A stretch of DNA of 64,000 nucleotides from contig JAEWCL010000007.1 in the NCBI GenBank assembly GCA_023390655.1, positions 124,001 to 188,000 of the forward strand, read 5' to 3'. The notes beneath the pieces are model-generated. The model did not search any database. It was not told where the DNA came from and worked only from the letters and a program-made list of their open reading frames with translations. How positions within the stretch are numbered: position 1 is the first letter of the stretch; each line of letters starts with the position of its first letter. The translations under genes were made by a program, and so were the position numbers. Origin of the DNA: Bacillota bacterium (GTDB lineage Bacteria > Bacillota > Clostridia > Christensenellales > CAG-138). Shown one piece after another: positions 51,474 to 60,432 of the stretch.

Positions 51474-51890
51474 ATGCAACGTATACTTGCGCTCGATGTT
51501 GGGGACAAACGGATTGGGGTTGCAGTGAGCGATCCTTTGGGGTATACTGCCCAAGGGCTGGAAACCTATACGCGCCGGACGCCGGAGCAGGATGTGGAAT
51601 ATCTCCTGAATCTGGCGGAGCGCTACCGCCCGGTAAAGCTGCTGTTTGGCATGCCGCGCAATATGGATGGAAGCTATGGCTTCCAAAGCGAAAAAGTGCG
51701 CGCGTTTGCGGACACAGTGTTGGAACGGTGGGATGGGGAGCACGATTTTTACGATGAACGGCTCACCACCGCCGCCGCGGAACGGGTGCTGCTTGATGCG
51801 GATGTCAGCCGCAAAAAGCGCAGACAGGTGATCGATAAAATGGCGGCGGTCGTCATTTTGCAGGGATACATGGAAACACGGCACAGATAA
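51474..51890 (+). CDS. ruvX: Holliday junction resolvase-like / pre-16S rRNA nuclease YqgF
   Basis: 138-residue RNase H-fold nuclease, in E. coli needed for 5' processing of 16S rRNA. Starts MQRILALDVGDKRIGVAVSD with the catalytic Asp, then LLFGMPRNMDGSYG, and DERLTTAAAERVLLDADVSR with late acidic residues; 'IDKMAAVVILQGYM' closes the family pattern. TTAGGAGAAG before the ATG. Followed 17 bases later by DUF1292. Confidence 0.95.
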   Translation: MQRILALDVGDKRIGVAVSDPLGYTAQGLETYTRRTPEQDVEYLLNLAERYRPVKLLFGMPRNMDGSYGFQSEKVRAFADTVLERWDGEHDFYDERLTTAAAERVLLDADVSRKKRRQVIDKMAAVVILQGYMETRHR

Positions 51891-51907
51891 AACAGGAGGA
51901 TTGCGCG

Positions 51908-52210
51908 ATGGATGAGCGGATCGTATCCCCCGTCGGGGAAGAGCAGGATGAAGTAACGCTGCTGGATGAAAACGGCAAAGAGGTGCGCTTTGACCATCTG
52001 CTGACGTTTTTTTATGAAGGCGAAAAATATATCGCCCTTTTGCCGGTCGACGATGTGGAGAATGTAGGGGAGGACGAAGTCGTCCTCTTGCATGTCGTCA
52101 CTAAAAACAGCGAGGACGTGTATGAGACCATAGAGAACGAAGTGCTTCTTGACGAGGTATTTGACACCTTCCTGGAATTGTTTGAGGAAATAGTGGAGCA
52201 GGAGGATTAA
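51908..52210 (+). CDS. DUF1292 (UPF0473) family protein
   Basis: 100 residues, strongly acidic, with the DUF1292 core: EVTLLDENGKEVRFDHLLTF, YIALLPVDD and VVLLHVV. Function unknown; the family is a regular neighbour of ruvX and ireB in Bacillota (YrzB in B. subtilis). ATG 51908 follows CAGGAGG. The last bases carry AGGAGG, which serves as the ribosome binding site of the next gene, whose UUG starts immediately after the stop. Confidence 0.93.
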   Translation: MDERIVSPVGEEQDEVTLLDENGKEVRFDHLLTFFYEGEKYIALLPVDDVENVGEDEVVLLHVVTKNSEDVYETIENEVLLDEVFDTFLELFEEIVEQED

Positions 52211-53545
52211 TTGCAGCGCATTACTGCGGTAGAAAAGGGCTCTATTGCCGCTTCCCTTGACATACGCGAAGGAGATACGCTTGTTTCCATCAACGGCGAG
52301 CCTGTGCTCGACGTGGTAGACTATACATATCTTTGTGCGGAGGAACGGCTCAAGCTTCTGTTCGAACGCACGGATGGCAGCAGCTACCAGGTCGCGCTGG
52401 AAAAGGATGCTTACGCGCCGCTTGGCCTGACGTTTGAAAGCGGCCTGATGAGTACGGTGCGCGCCTGCAAAAACCACTGCATGTTCTGCTTTATCGATCA
52501 AATGCCCAAGGGTGGCAGGAAGACGCTGCAGTTTAAGGACGATGACTGGCGGATGTCCTTCATCATGGGCAATTACATTACGCTCACCAACGTGGATGAG
52601 GCGGAATTTGAACGTATTTTAAAGCGCAGGGTGAGTCCGCTTTTTATTTCGGTGCACGCAACGGACCCGCTCGTCCGCGCAAAAATGATGCACAATCCCA
52701 CCGCAAAGGAATTGCTGCCCCGGTTAAAGCGCCTTGCCGAGGCGGAATTGAAGTTTCATTGCCAGATCGTCTGTTGCCCGGAGCTTAACGATGGGGAAGT
52801 GCTCGAACGGACGCTCAACGACCTGATCGCGCTTTACCCATATGCGCAATCGGTCGCGGTGGTTCCCGTTGGGCTTACAAAGTTCCGGGATAAGCTTGCG
52901 CCGCTGCGCGTGTTTACAAAGGAGGAGTCCATTGCGACGCTTGGGCAGATCCAAAGGTTTGCGCAACAATGCCGGGAGCGTATGGGCACAGCGTTTGTAT
53001 TTGCCTCGGATGAGTTTTATCTTGCAGCCGGGCAGGAATTGCCGCTCTATGACGACTATGAGGAATTTCCGCAGATCGAAAATGGCGTTGGGCTGTTAAG
53101 GCTCTTTGAATGGGAGTTTTTAGAGGCGCTTACGGAAAAGCATCCGTTACAGACGCCGTTCGCATTTGAAGCGGCGGGTGGAATGCTTGCGTCCCCCTTT
53201 ATGCGCACGCTTTATGAGCAGCTTGGCCCGTATGGGGTGGAGAGTACGCTTTACGCGATTCGCAATGATTTTTTCGGCCCTACCATCACGGTCGGCGGAC
53301 TCATCACAGGTCAGGATCTTTTGGCGCAGCTAAAAGGAAAGCTGAAAACGCCGTACTTGCTGCTTCCCCATAACATGCTGCGGGAACAGGAAGATGTATT
53401 TCTCGATGGCATGACGGTAACACAGCTTGCGCAGGCGCTTGAGGTAGAGGTCGTTCCCGTGCGCGGGGGCGGAGATGCGTGGGTGGAAGCCGTCTTTTCG
53501 CTTGCCGGGGCAAAATCGTTCTTAGTCGATATCCACCCGCTTTAA
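52211..53545 (+). CDS. PDZ/radical SAM DUF512 family protein
   Basis: 444 residues. N-terminal PDZ-like domain (about 1-70, ITAVEKGSIAASLDIREGDT), a cluster motif CKNHCMFC (Cys86, Cys90, Cys93), and the DUF512 C-terminal half with FYLAAGQELP, a TIGR03279-type architecture. The family is very common in Clostridia directly before der, as here, which suggests a ribosome- or GTPase-related role, but the reaction is unknown. UUG start with AGGAGG in the preceding gene. Confidence 0.92.
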   Translation: MQRITAVEKGSIAASLDIREGDTLVSINGEPVLDVVDYTYLCAEERLKLLFERTDGSSYQVALEKDAYAPLGLTFESGLMSTVRACKNHCMFCFIDQMPKGGRKTLQFKDDDWRMSFIMGNYITLTNVDEAEFERILKRRVSPLFISVHATDPLVRAKMMHNPTAKELLPRLKRLAEAELKFHCQIVCCPELNDGEVLERTLNDLIALYPYAQSVAVVPVGLTKFRDKLAPLRVFTKEESIATLGQIQRFAQQCRERMGTAFVFASDEFYLAAGQELPLYDDYEEFPQIENGVGLLRLFEWEFLEALTEKHPLQTPFAFEAAGGMLASPFMRTLYEQLGPYGVESTLYAIRNDFFGPTITVGGLITGQDLLAQLKGKLKTPYLLLPHNMLREQEDVFLDGMTVTQLAQALEVEVVPVRGGGDAWVEAVFSLAGAKSFLVDIHPL

Positions 53546-53570
53546 CGGGGCTTTTTACGGAGGAAGTAAC

Positions 53571-54902
53571 ATGGGCAAACCGCTTGTTGCCATTGTAGGC
53601 AGGCCAAACGTTGGAAAATCTACGTTGTTCAACCGATTGATCGGTAAGCGCATCTCCATTGTGGAGGATACGCCCGGCGTCACGCGCGACCGCATTTATG
53701 GCGAGGCCACATGGCTGACGCATGCGTTTACATTGATTGATACCGGCGGTATCGAGCCTGCACGCGAGGATGTGATCAGCCTCCAGATGTGGCGGCAGGC
53801 GGAGCTTGCCATCGATATGGCGGACGTGATCCTGTTTCTTGTAGACGGACGGGAGGGAATGACCACTGCGGACGAAGAAGTATCGGATATTTTAAGAAGA
53901 TGCAACAAGCCCGTTGTGCTTGCCGTCAATAAGGTGGATGCGCCGAAATTTGAGGAGAATGCGTACGATTTTTACGCCTTGGGTCTTGGAACGCCCATGA
54001 CCATTTCCTCTTCTCAGGGGCTGGGCCTTGGCGACCTTCTAGATGAGATTGCGTCCCACTTTCCGAAATATGATGTGAGCGAGGAAGAGGAGAATATTGT
54101 AAATATTGCGGTGGTTGGCCGTCCCAATGTTGGAAAATCCAGCCTCGTCAATGCGCTGCTGGGGGATGGGCGCGTGATTGTCAGCGATATTCCCGGCACC
54201 ACGCGCGATGCGATTGATACGCCGTTCACCCACAACGGAAAAAACTATGTGCTTGTAGATACCGCAGGTATCCGCCGCAAGCGCGCGATTGAAGACGAAA
54301 GCATTGAACGTTACAGCGTGATCCGAAGCTTGGGTGCAATCAGAAGGGCGGATGTCGTGCTGATTGTGGTGGACGCAGAGCAGGGGCTTTCCGAGCAGGA
54401 TGTGCGCATTGCGGGATATGTCCATGAAGAGGGCAAGGCAAGCGTCGTCATCGTTAACAAATGGGATCTGATTGAAAAAGATACCCATACGATGAACAAG
54501 TTTAAAAAAGATCTCCTGACGGATCTTGCCTTTATGAGCTATGTGCCGATGCTTTTTATCAGCGCAAAGACCGGGCAACGCGTGGAAAAAGTGCTGCAGC
54601 TGGCGAATGAAGTCTATGCGCAGACATGCACGCGCATTTCTACCGGCACCTTGAACGACGTCATCAGCGAGGCCATCACCATCACCGAGCCGCCCAGCGA
54701 CAAGGGCCGCAGGTTAAAGATTTACTATGGAACGCAGGTATCCATCAAGCCGCCTACATTCATTGTGAAGGTAAATGATCCGGAACTGATGCATTTTTCT
54801 TATGCAAGGTATCTTGAGAACTATTTGCGGAAATCCTTTGGCTTAACGGGAACGCCCATACGCCTGTATCCGCGTTCACGCAGCAGTGAAGGAGGCCAAT
54901 AA
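53571..54902 (+). CDS. der: Ribosome biogenesis GTPase Der
   Basis: Essential tandem-GTPase needed for 50S assembly. 443 residues: G1 domain with P-loop GRPNVGKST (8-16), DTPGVTRD, NKVD; second G domain with P-loop GRPNVGKSS near 184, DTAGIRRK and NKWDLIEKD; C-terminal KH-like domain ending FGLTGTPIRLYPRSRSS. GGAGGAAG before ATG 53571. Overlapping translational signals lead into plsY three bases later. Confidence 0.98.
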   Translation: MGKPLVAIVGRPNVGKSTLFNRLIGKRISIVEDTPGVTRDRIYGEATWLTHAFTLIDTGGIEPAREDVISLQMWRQAELAIDMADVILFLVDGREGMTTADEEVSDILRRCNKPVVLAVNKVDAPKFEENAYDFYALGLGTPMTISSSQGLGLGDLLDEIASHFPKYDVSEEEENIVNIAVVGRPNVGKSSLVNALLGDGRVIVSDIPGTTRDAIDTPFTHNGKNYVLVDTAGIRRKRAIEDESIERYSVIRSLGAIRRADVVLIVVDAEQGLSEQDVRIAGYVHEEGKASVVIVNKWDLIEKDTHTMNKFKKDLLTDLAFMSYVPMLFISAKTGQRVEKVLQLANEVYAQTCTRISTGTLNDVISEAITITEPPSDKGRRLKIYYGTQVSIKPPTFIVKVNDPELMHFSYARYLENYLRKSFGLTGTPIRLYPRSRSSEGGQ

Positions 54903-54905
54903 AGC

Positions 54906-55535
54906 ATGGGTCCTTATATACTCTCAGCCGTACTCGGATACTTGATCGGCAACTTGCAGACCGCGGTCATTGTCAGCAAATTCTTGTACAAGGATGATGT
55001 AAGAAACCACGGTAGCGGAAACGCGGGCAGCACCAACATGTTGCGCGTGTTCGGGTTGAAATCCGGCCTGGTAACATTTATCGGGGATTTGATCAAGGGT
55101 ATCCTAGCGGTGCTTGTGGGTCGGTGGATTGCAGGCGAAACCGGCGCATATATCGCCTCGGTCTGTGTTGTGCTGGGGCACTGCTTTCCGGCATTCCTGC
55201 AGTTCCGCGGCGGCAAGGGCGTTGCGTCGATGTTGGGCATTGCATGGATGCTCAACCCGCTATTTGCGGCGGTCATGACGATATGGGCGGCGCTGATGGT
55301 GCTTTTGACGCGCACCATCTCCATTGTGTCATTGAGCAGCGTTACGCTCTATCTCATCCTCGTGCTTGTATTTGAGTCCGGTAATACGGGGTTTGTGATT
55401 GCATTTTCTCTGCTTTGGCTCCTGATTGTATTGCGGCATACCGATAATATCAAGCGCCTTTTAAAAGGGGAAGAGAGCAAAGTGTTTGAGAAAAAGCGGG
55501 AGAAGAAGAAAAAAGAAACCGATACCATCGTATAA
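54906..55535 (+). CDS. plsY: Acyl-phosphate glycerol-3-phosphate acyltransferase
   Basis: Membrane enzyme making lysophosphatidic acid from acyl phosphate, the first step of phospholipid synthesis. 209 residues with five hydrophobic segments; motifs GSGNAGSTNMLRVFG, KGILAVLVG and RGGKGVASMLG match the three PlsY cytosolic motifs. A basic C-terminal tail (KKREKKKKE) is present. The usual following genes gpsA and spoIVA are not here; a bidirectional terminator follows. Confidence 0.95.
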   Translation: MGPYILSAVLGYLIGNLQTAVIVSKFLYKDDVRNHGSGNAGSTNMLRVFGLKSGLVTFIGDLIKGILAVLVGRWIAGETGAYIASVCVVLGHCFPAFLQFRGGKGVASMLGIAWMLNPLFAAVMTIWAALMVLLTRTISIVSLSSVTLYLILVLVFESGNTGFVIAFSLLWLLIVLRHTDNIKRLLKGEESKVFEKKREKKKKETDTIV

Positions 55536-55548
55536 AAGCATAGATACG

Positions 55549-55576
55549 TCAAAAAGCGCCTTGCGGCGCTTTTTTG
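55549..55576. terminator. Bidirectional terminator between plsY and the LysR gene
   Basis: TCAAAAAGCGCC (55549-55560), loop TTGC, GGCGCTTTTTTGA (55565 on). T-runs on both strands, so it ends both converging genes. Confidence 0.9.
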
Positions 55577-55604
55577 ATGCATAGCAGGATTGATTGGGAA
55601 CGGC

Positions 55605-56495
55605 TTACGTCTCCGTTTCCATGACGATCTGAATAAAACGCAGGGACGCCGCGGACAGCGGAACGCCATCGAGTGAGATCAGGCCGATCGCACGCGAAGG
55701 CATCGGCGGATCCAATTCAATTTCAAACAGCTCGCCGCTCGCCAGCGCTTCTTTTGCAAACTCACTGGTGACGCAGGCAATGCCAAGGCCAATGCGCGCA
55801 AACTGAACAAGCAGGCTGTGCGCACCAAGCTCAATTTCGGGATGTAGCGTAACGCCCTGTTGGGCTGCAAATGCATCGAGATATTTGCGGGAGTTGGAGG
55901 CCTGCTCCAAAAGCACCAGGGGTTCGCGCGCAAGGATGTCCAGCGGCACCTTCTGCCCGCGCAGGTGGTCAAACCTGGAGGCAGCCACAAATACGTCGTG
56001 CACCTTGAGGCATTCCCGTACGCAAAGGGCGCTGTCCTCCACCGGAAGATTGACAAGTGCAATATCGACCTTGCCGATCTTTAACAGCTCCACCGTTTCC
56101 GGCGTGGTACGGTTGGTTACCTGCAGCTGGATTTCCGGATATTCCGCATGGAATCGTTCCAGATAAGGCAGCAGGAAATACTGGCAAAGCGTGTCGCTTG
56201 CGCCGATCATCAGCCCGCCGGATTGCAGGGTACGCATACGGTTGAGTTTATCCTCCGCTGCAGAAACAAGGCTGACCGCCTTATCCGCATAGCTGTAGAG
56301 CATACGGCCTTCACTGGTCAGGGTGATACCCCGGCTTGTCCTGGTAAACAGGGAACAATCCAGGCTGTCCTCCAAACGGCGCATTGCCTGGCTGACGGCC
56401 GGCTGGCTAATATAAAGCTCACGGGCGGCATGCGAAAGGCTGCCACAGCGTGCAACGGTACAAAAAACACGATAAAGTTCAAGATCCGCAGACAT
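55605..56495 (-). CDS. LysR-family transcriptional regulator
   Basis: 296 residues with the LysR winged HTH at 1-62 (CGSLSHAARELYISQPAVSQ, then LEDSLDCSLFTRTSRG) and a type 2 periplasmic-binding-like effector domain from about 90 (GGLMIGASDTLCQYFLLPYL). The effector part resembles CysL/CbbR-like members, but the ligand cannot be told. Start preceded by AGAGG seven bases away. LysR regulators often control a divergent gene; here that is the lipase-like gene across a 208-base gap. Confidence 0.93.
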   Translation of the reverse strand: MSADLELYRVFCTVARCGSLSHAARELYISQPAVSQAMRRLEDSLDCSLFTRTSRGITLTSEGRMLYSYADKAVSLVSAAEDKLNRMRTLQSGGLMIGASDTLCQYFLLPYLERFHAEYPEIQLQVTNRTTPETVELLKIGKVDIALVNLPVEDSALCVRECLKVHDVFVAASRFDHLRGQKVPLDILAREPLVLLEQASNSRKYLDAFAAQQGVTLHPEIELGAHSLLVQFARIGLGIACVTSEFAKEALASGELFEIELDPPMPSRAIGLISLDGVPLSAASLRFIQIVMETET

Positions 56496-56545
56496 ATAAA
56501 AACCTCTTATTTATCCTTGATTTGATCGTGAAAAGGCTTATGTGT

Positions 56546-56574
56546 ATTATAATCTATTGCTTTACCATATGCAA
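56546..56574 (-). promoter_or_regulatory. Promoter of the LysR gene (minus strand)
   Basis: On the minus strand TTGCAT (56574-56569), 17-base spacer, TATAAT (56551-56546), about 50 bases before the LysR start. Confidence 0.65.
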
Positions 56575-56703
56575 GAAACTCTTTGCGTAGCTTATCTGTC
56601 CGGCAAGCTGCCGTTGTAATGAAAGTGGGTTTTCATGGCAATATTTGATGCGGAAACGCAATGCCCGTGGTATACTGTTGGAAAAAGCGGGAGGTATACC
56701 AGT

Positions 56704-57618
56704 ATGCAGATGCAAGAATTCCGGTACCCTTCGGCTACGAACCTTGGCGAGTGCTTTTCCATGCTTTGGATGCCCGACGCATCCCCGCGCGGCATCGTGC
56801 AGATTGCACACGGCATGGCGGAACACATTGCCCGTTATGCGCCTTTTGCTGCATATCTTGCGGCGAATGGCTATGTGGTTGCCGCAAACGATCATATGGG
56901 TCACGGTAAAAGCGGGGATTTGGCTTTGAAGGGGTACTTCGGCGGTCAGAATGGATGGGACGCCGTTTTAAAGGATATGAAGGCGCTCCATGATCATGTT
57001 GCCAGCCTGTTTCCCGGCATCCCCTATGCGCTCTTTGGCCACAGCATGGGGTCCTTCCTTTCTCGCGCCTACTGCGCGCGTTACAAAGAGGATTTTAGCG
57101 CGCTCATCCTTTCCGGTACGGGCGGCAGAAACCCGGCGGTGGCTATCGGCAAAGCGATTGCAAGGCTGGAACAAAAGCGCAACGGGGAAAAAAAGCCCAG
57201 CAAACTCCTCAACGATATGAGCTTTGGTTCTTACAACAAGGCGTTTTCTCCGGCGCGTACCGGCTTTGATTGGCTCAGCCGGGATAAGGCGCAGGTAGAC
57301 CTTTACATTTCGGACCCGCTGTGCGGCTTTGTATTTACGGCGGAAGGGTTCTCTGATTTGCTTGGCGGCATATCGGAGGTCACCGGCCCTCAATGGGCGG
57401 CAAAGTTTCCCGACATCCCCATCTATCTGTTTTCCGGCGAAAAAGACCCGGTGGGCGGCAATGGAAAAGGTGTGCGGGAAGTCCGGCGCTGGCTGGAGGA
57501 GACCGGGCATACGGTAACATGCAAGCTGTACGCCGACGGCAGGCATGAAATGCTCAATGAAATCAATCGTACGGAAGTATACGGGGACGTCCTGCAATTT
57601 TTAAACAGCATAGTATGA
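56704..57618 (+). CDS. Alpha/beta hydrolase, monoacylglycerol lipase-like
   Basis: 304-residue serine hydrolase of the Hydrolase_4/lysophospholipase group. HGMAEHIARYAPFAAYLA near residue 40 gives the oxyanion HG; AANDHMGHGKSG follows; the nucleophile elbow is in ALFGHSMGSFLSR (GHSMG); the acid is in LFSGEKDPVGG and the His in YADGRHEMLNE. GGGAGG precedes ATG 56704 by nine bases; the frame from 56635 has no site. Divergent to the LysR gene and first of a run of + genes. Probable substrate is a monoacylglycerol or lysolipid. Confidence 0.9.
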   Translation: MQMQEFRYPSATNLGECFSMLWMPDASPRGIVQIAHGMAEHIARYAPFAAYLAANGYVVAANDHMGHGKSGDLALKGYFGGQNGWDAVLKDMKALHDHVASLFPGIPYALFGHSMGSFLSRAYCARYKEDFSALILSGTGGRNPAVAIGKAIARLEQKRNGEKKPSKLLNDMSFGSYNKAFSPARTGFDWLSRDKAQVDLYISDPLCGFVFTAEGFSDLLGGISEVTGPQWAAKFPDIPIYLFSGEKDPVGGNGKGVREVRRWLEETGHTVTCKLYADGRHEMLNEINRTEVYGDVLQFLNSIV

Positions 57619-57670
57619 CCAATATGGCTTTGGCGCGATGAAGTGCGCTGTGACGAAGGAGGAAGAAACG

Positions 57671-58393
57671 ATGGGTATCATGATTTATCGGGATAAGGAT
57701 GCGGCAAGTGCTGCTGCGGCAACATTGCTTGCGGCGCAGATGATAGAAAAACCCAATTGTGTGCTGGGGCTGTGCGCCACGGATATGGCGGCGCTTTTAT
57801 ACCGCAAGCTTGTTTCCATGACGGCAGCCGGCATTTTGGACTGGAGCGAGGTCACGGTATTCCAGACGAGCGAATTCATGGCCAAACGGCCGGGAAACGT
57901 CGGCATTCTCAGCGCCTATCTCGCAAGCGCGCTTTATGAGCAGGTCAATATGCAGCTTTCCCGCGCGCATGCGCCCAACCACAATGCGCAGGATTTGCAG
58001 GCCGCATGCTCCAGCTTTGAAGCGGATATTGTCGCTTCCGGCGGGCTTGATACCATTGTGGCGTACCTTGGCAGGAACGGGCACCTTGCTTTTAACGGCC
58101 CGGCCCGCGAATTTTCCGCATTTACGCATGTGGAACTGCTCCCGCAAAATACAATGGAGGAGTCCAAAACCATTTCCGGCAGCGAAGGTACGGTCTCCCA
58201 GGCCATTACGATGGGCATGAGCACCATCATGTCCGCGAAGCGCATCGTCCTGCTGGCGCTTGGCGGCGAAGTTGCGGGGACTGCCGCGCGCATCCTCTCT
58301 TCCGCTGTTACGCCCGCCGTTCCGGCAAGCATATTGCAGCTGCATCCGAATGTGACGTTTGTGCTGGATGAGGACGCTGCCGTCAATCTGTAA
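57671..58393 (+). CDS. NagB/6-phosphogluconolactonase-fold protein, probably catalytically altered
   Basis: 240 residues aligned by eye along the whole length of glucosamine-6-phosphate deaminase: VLGLCATDMAALLY for VLGLATGSTPLG, VTVFQTSEFM for VTTFNLDEY, YLGRNGHLAFNGP for GIGRNGHIGFNEP, QAITMGMSTIMSAKRIVLLALG, and TPAVPASILQLHPNVTFVLDEDAA at the end. The phosphate-binding TGSTP is lost, the catalytic Asp72 position is Ser67, and Glu148 is Gly143; His143 is kept as His138. It is therefore likely a binding protein or an enzyme of changed function. AAGGAGG lies nine bases before ATG 57671. Confidence 0.82.
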   Translation: MGIMIYRDKDAASAAAATLLAAQMIEKPNCVLGLCATDMAALLYRKLVSMTAAGILDWSEVTVFQTSEFMAKRPGNVGILSAYLASALYEQVNMQLSRAHAPNHNAQDLQAACSSFEADIVASGGLDTIVAYLGRNGHLAFNGPAREFSAFTHVELLPQNTMEESKTISGSEGTVSQAITMGMSTIMSAKRIVLLALGGEVAGTAARILSSAVTPAVPASILQLHPNVTFVLDEDAAVNL

Positions 58394-58414
58394 AACAAAT
58401 AAAGGATGGATACT

Positions 58415-58936
58415 ATGGGGTCGTGGGAAAAATCGCTTGATATCCTGATGTCCGGCAACGAACGCTTTGTGAATGACGAGTGCAACCCCTGCCGCAATTT
58501 TGACGCCAGGCGGCGTACGCTTGTGGAAGAAGGGCAGCATCCGCTTGCCATCGTCATTTCCCCTTCAGATTCCTATATGCCGCCCGAACATATCTTTGAT
58601 GCAACGCTGGGTGAACTTTATGTGCTGCGCATGCAGGAGGTCGAAATCGACCGCACCGCGCTTGATACCATTGAGTTTGGGGCAGAAAAACTGCAAATTC
58701 CGCTGTGCATGATCCTCATGCACGGAACCCGCCGCGGAGACCCCGAAGAGGACGAAGGGTTTTGGGAGCGCTTTCGCAAGGACGATGATGAGGAAGATTA
58801 TAAAACCATCAAGTCCTGCGTGCAGCGCGTGCGCAACAGCTCATCGCTTGCGCCGCTTTTGGATGCGGGCGAGTTTTTTGTGGTGGGCGCGAAGTATGAT
58901 CTTATGAGCGGCCGCGTAACCGTATTTGATTTTTAG
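58415..58936 (+). CDS. Beta-carbonic-anhydrase-like protein lacking zinc ligands
   Basis: 173 residues following the beta-carbonic anhydrase pattern: LMSGNERFV, then 'EGQHPLAIVISPSDSY-MPPEHIFD' (read in two parts) against the usual QxPxAVIxxCSDSRVPPE, GELYVLRMQEVEIDRTALDTIEF against GDLFVIRxAGN, and MILMHGTRRGD against VVLGHxxCGA. The zinc ligand Cys is Pro50 and the second Cys is Arg106; His103 and Asp52 remain. Carbonic anhydrase activity is unlikely. ATG 58415 is chosen since AAAGGA lies eight bases upstream; ATG 58406 overlaps it. Follows the NagB-like gene by 21 bases. Confidence 0.75.
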   Translation: MGSWEKSLDILMSGNERFVNDECNPCRNFDARRRTLVEEGQHPLAIVISPSDSYMPPEHIFDATLGELYVLRMQEVEIDRTALDTIEFGAEKLQIPLCMILMHGTRRGDPEEDEGFWERFRKDDDEEDYKTIKSCVQRVRNSSSLAPLLDAGEFFVVGAKYDLMSGRVTVFDF

Positions 58937-58984
58937 CACATTTGTGCAACCGCAAGAGCGGCTGCGCGTCTATTAGAGGGAAGT

Positions 58985-59581
58985 ATGCTGCTTCATTGGC
59001 AAACATTAAAGGCGCAGGTAGCGGCCTGTGAAGGCTGTACGCTGTGCAATACGCGCACCCATACGGTGTTTGGGGAAGGCAGCCAGCAGGCGGATATCCT
59101 GTTTGTCGGGGAAGGGCCCGGCCGGGAAGAAGACCTGCAGGGCCGTCCTTTCGTTGGCCCGGCCGGACAACTGCTCGATAAAATGCTGGCCGCCATTGCA
59201 CTTGACCGGGAAAAAGTATACATTGCCAATGTTGTAAAATGTCGCCCGCCGCAAAACCGCGTACCGTTAGAGGAGGAGGCGCTTGCTTGCCTGCCTTATT
59301 TAAGGGCACAGACGGGTCTGATAAAGCCCAGAATCATCGTGTGCCTGGGCGCTACAGCGGCAAAATACATCTATGACCGTGAGGTGCGCATTACGAGGGC
59401 GCGGGGCATCTGGAAAGAAAAAAAGGGCGTATGGATACTGCCCACCTACCATCCTGCGGCGCTGCTGCGGGATCCTGACAAAAAGAAGGAAGCGTGGGCG
59501 GACCTCCAGTCCATACGGGACCGTTATGCATCCCTTATCGCGGCGGGGGACGCTGTACAATCTCCCGAACAAATGGTATAA
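58985..59581 (+). CDS. Uracil-DNA glycosylase, family 4
   Basis: Removes uracil from DNA in base excision repair. 198 residues with the Fe-S family-4 architecture: Cys15 and Cys18 (ACEGCTLC), later cluster Cys in NVVKCRPP and EALACLPYL, motif GEGPGREEDLQGRPFVGPAG, and motif HPAALLRDPDKK near the C-terminus. GAGGGAAG before ATG. Followed by yebC with a 42-base gap. Strong match. Confidence 0.95.
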   Translation: MLLHWQTLKAQVAACEGCTLCNTRTHTVFGEGSQQADILFVGEGPGREEDLQGRPFVGPAGQLLDKMLAAIALDREKVYIANVVKCRPPQNRVPLEEEALACLPYLRAQTGLIKPRIIVCLGATAAKYIYDREVRITRARGIWKEKKGVWILPTYHPAALLRDPDKKKEAWADLQSIRDRYASLIAAGDAVQSPEQMV

Positions 59582-59623
59582 TGCACAAGGTTTCATATAC
59601 AGTCGAAAAATGGAGGTATTTTT

Positions 59624-60370
59624 ATGTCCGGCCACTCTAAATGGGCAAACATCAAAAATAAAAAGGAAAAAACCGACTCGCAGCGCGGTAAAATCTTTAC
59701 CAAGATCGGCCGTGAGATTGCGATTGCCGTAAAAGAGGGCGGCGCGGACCCCGCCAACAACTCCAAGCTGCGCGACGTTATTGCAAAAGCCAAGGCAAAC
59801 AACATGCCCAACGACAACATTGCGCGTTCGTTGAAAAAAGCGTCCGGGGAGCTTGGCAGCGTCAACTATGAAGAGGGCACTTATGAAGGCTACGGCCCCG
59901 GCGGTATCGCCGTGATTGTGGACGTTGTAACGGATAACCGCAACCGGACCGCGGCTGAAATGCGCCATATCTTTGATAAAAGCGGCGGCAGCCTGGGCGC
60001 AACCGGCTGCGTTTCCTGGATGTTTACCAAAAAAGGCGTCATCATTATCGAGCGCAGCGCGCTTCTTGATGAGGATGAAGTCATGATGGCGGCGCTTGAC
60101 GCAGGCGCCGAAGATTTTGTCCCGCAGGATGACGTTTATGAGGTGTACACCGCGCCCGCAGATTTTTCCCGCGTACGTGAAGCGCTTGAAGCGGCGGGGT
60201 ATACGTTTGTTTCCGCGGAACTTGATATGATTCCGCAGAACACGGCTGATGTTTCCGATCCTGAAACCATCCAGAAAGTGGAACGCTTTTTGGAGTGGCT
60301 GGACGACAATGACGATGTGCAGGATGTGTTCCACAACGGTATCCTGCCTGAGGCGGAAGAAGAAGATTAA
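59624..60370 (+). CDS. YebC/PmpR family transcription/translation regulator
   Basis: 248 residues, all YebC: MSGHSKWANIKNKKEKTDSQ start, GYGPGGIAVIVDVVTDNRNR, GCVSWMFTKKGVI. Members act as DNA-binding regulators and some relieve ribosome stalling at proline-rich stretches. GGAGG before ATG 59624. In many bacteria it is beside ruvC; here it follows a uracil-DNA glycosylase gene and is closed by a terminator. Confidence 0.96.
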   Translation: MSGHSKWANIKNKKEKTDSQRGKIFTKIGREIAIAVKEGGADPANNSKLRDVIAKAKANNMPNDNIARSLKKASGELGSVNYEEGTYEGYGPGGIAVIVDVVTDNRNRTAAEMRHIFDKSGGSLGATGCVSWMFTKKGVIIIERSALLDEDEVMMAALDAGAEDFVPQDDVYEVYTAPADFSRVREALEAAGYTFVSAELDMIPQNTADVSDPETIQKVERFLEWLDDNDDVQDVFHNGILPEAEEED

Positions 60371-60381
60371 TACGACAATTG

Positions 60382-60409
60382 GAAAGCGGTCAACAGCCGC
60401 TTTCTTTCT
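60382..60409 (+). terminator. Terminator after yebC
   Basis: GAAAGCGG (60382-60389), loop TCAACAG, CCGCTTTC (60397-60404), then TTTCT. Confidence 0.7.
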
Positions 60410-60432
60410 ACCAATGAAGAGAGGGAGTATCG

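Noticed and set aside
56522..56553. + strand promoter TTGATC...TATAAT for the lipase-like gene
   Set aside because: Spacing is 20 bases; the same A/T block fits a minus-strand promoter for the LysR gene with exact 17-base spacing.
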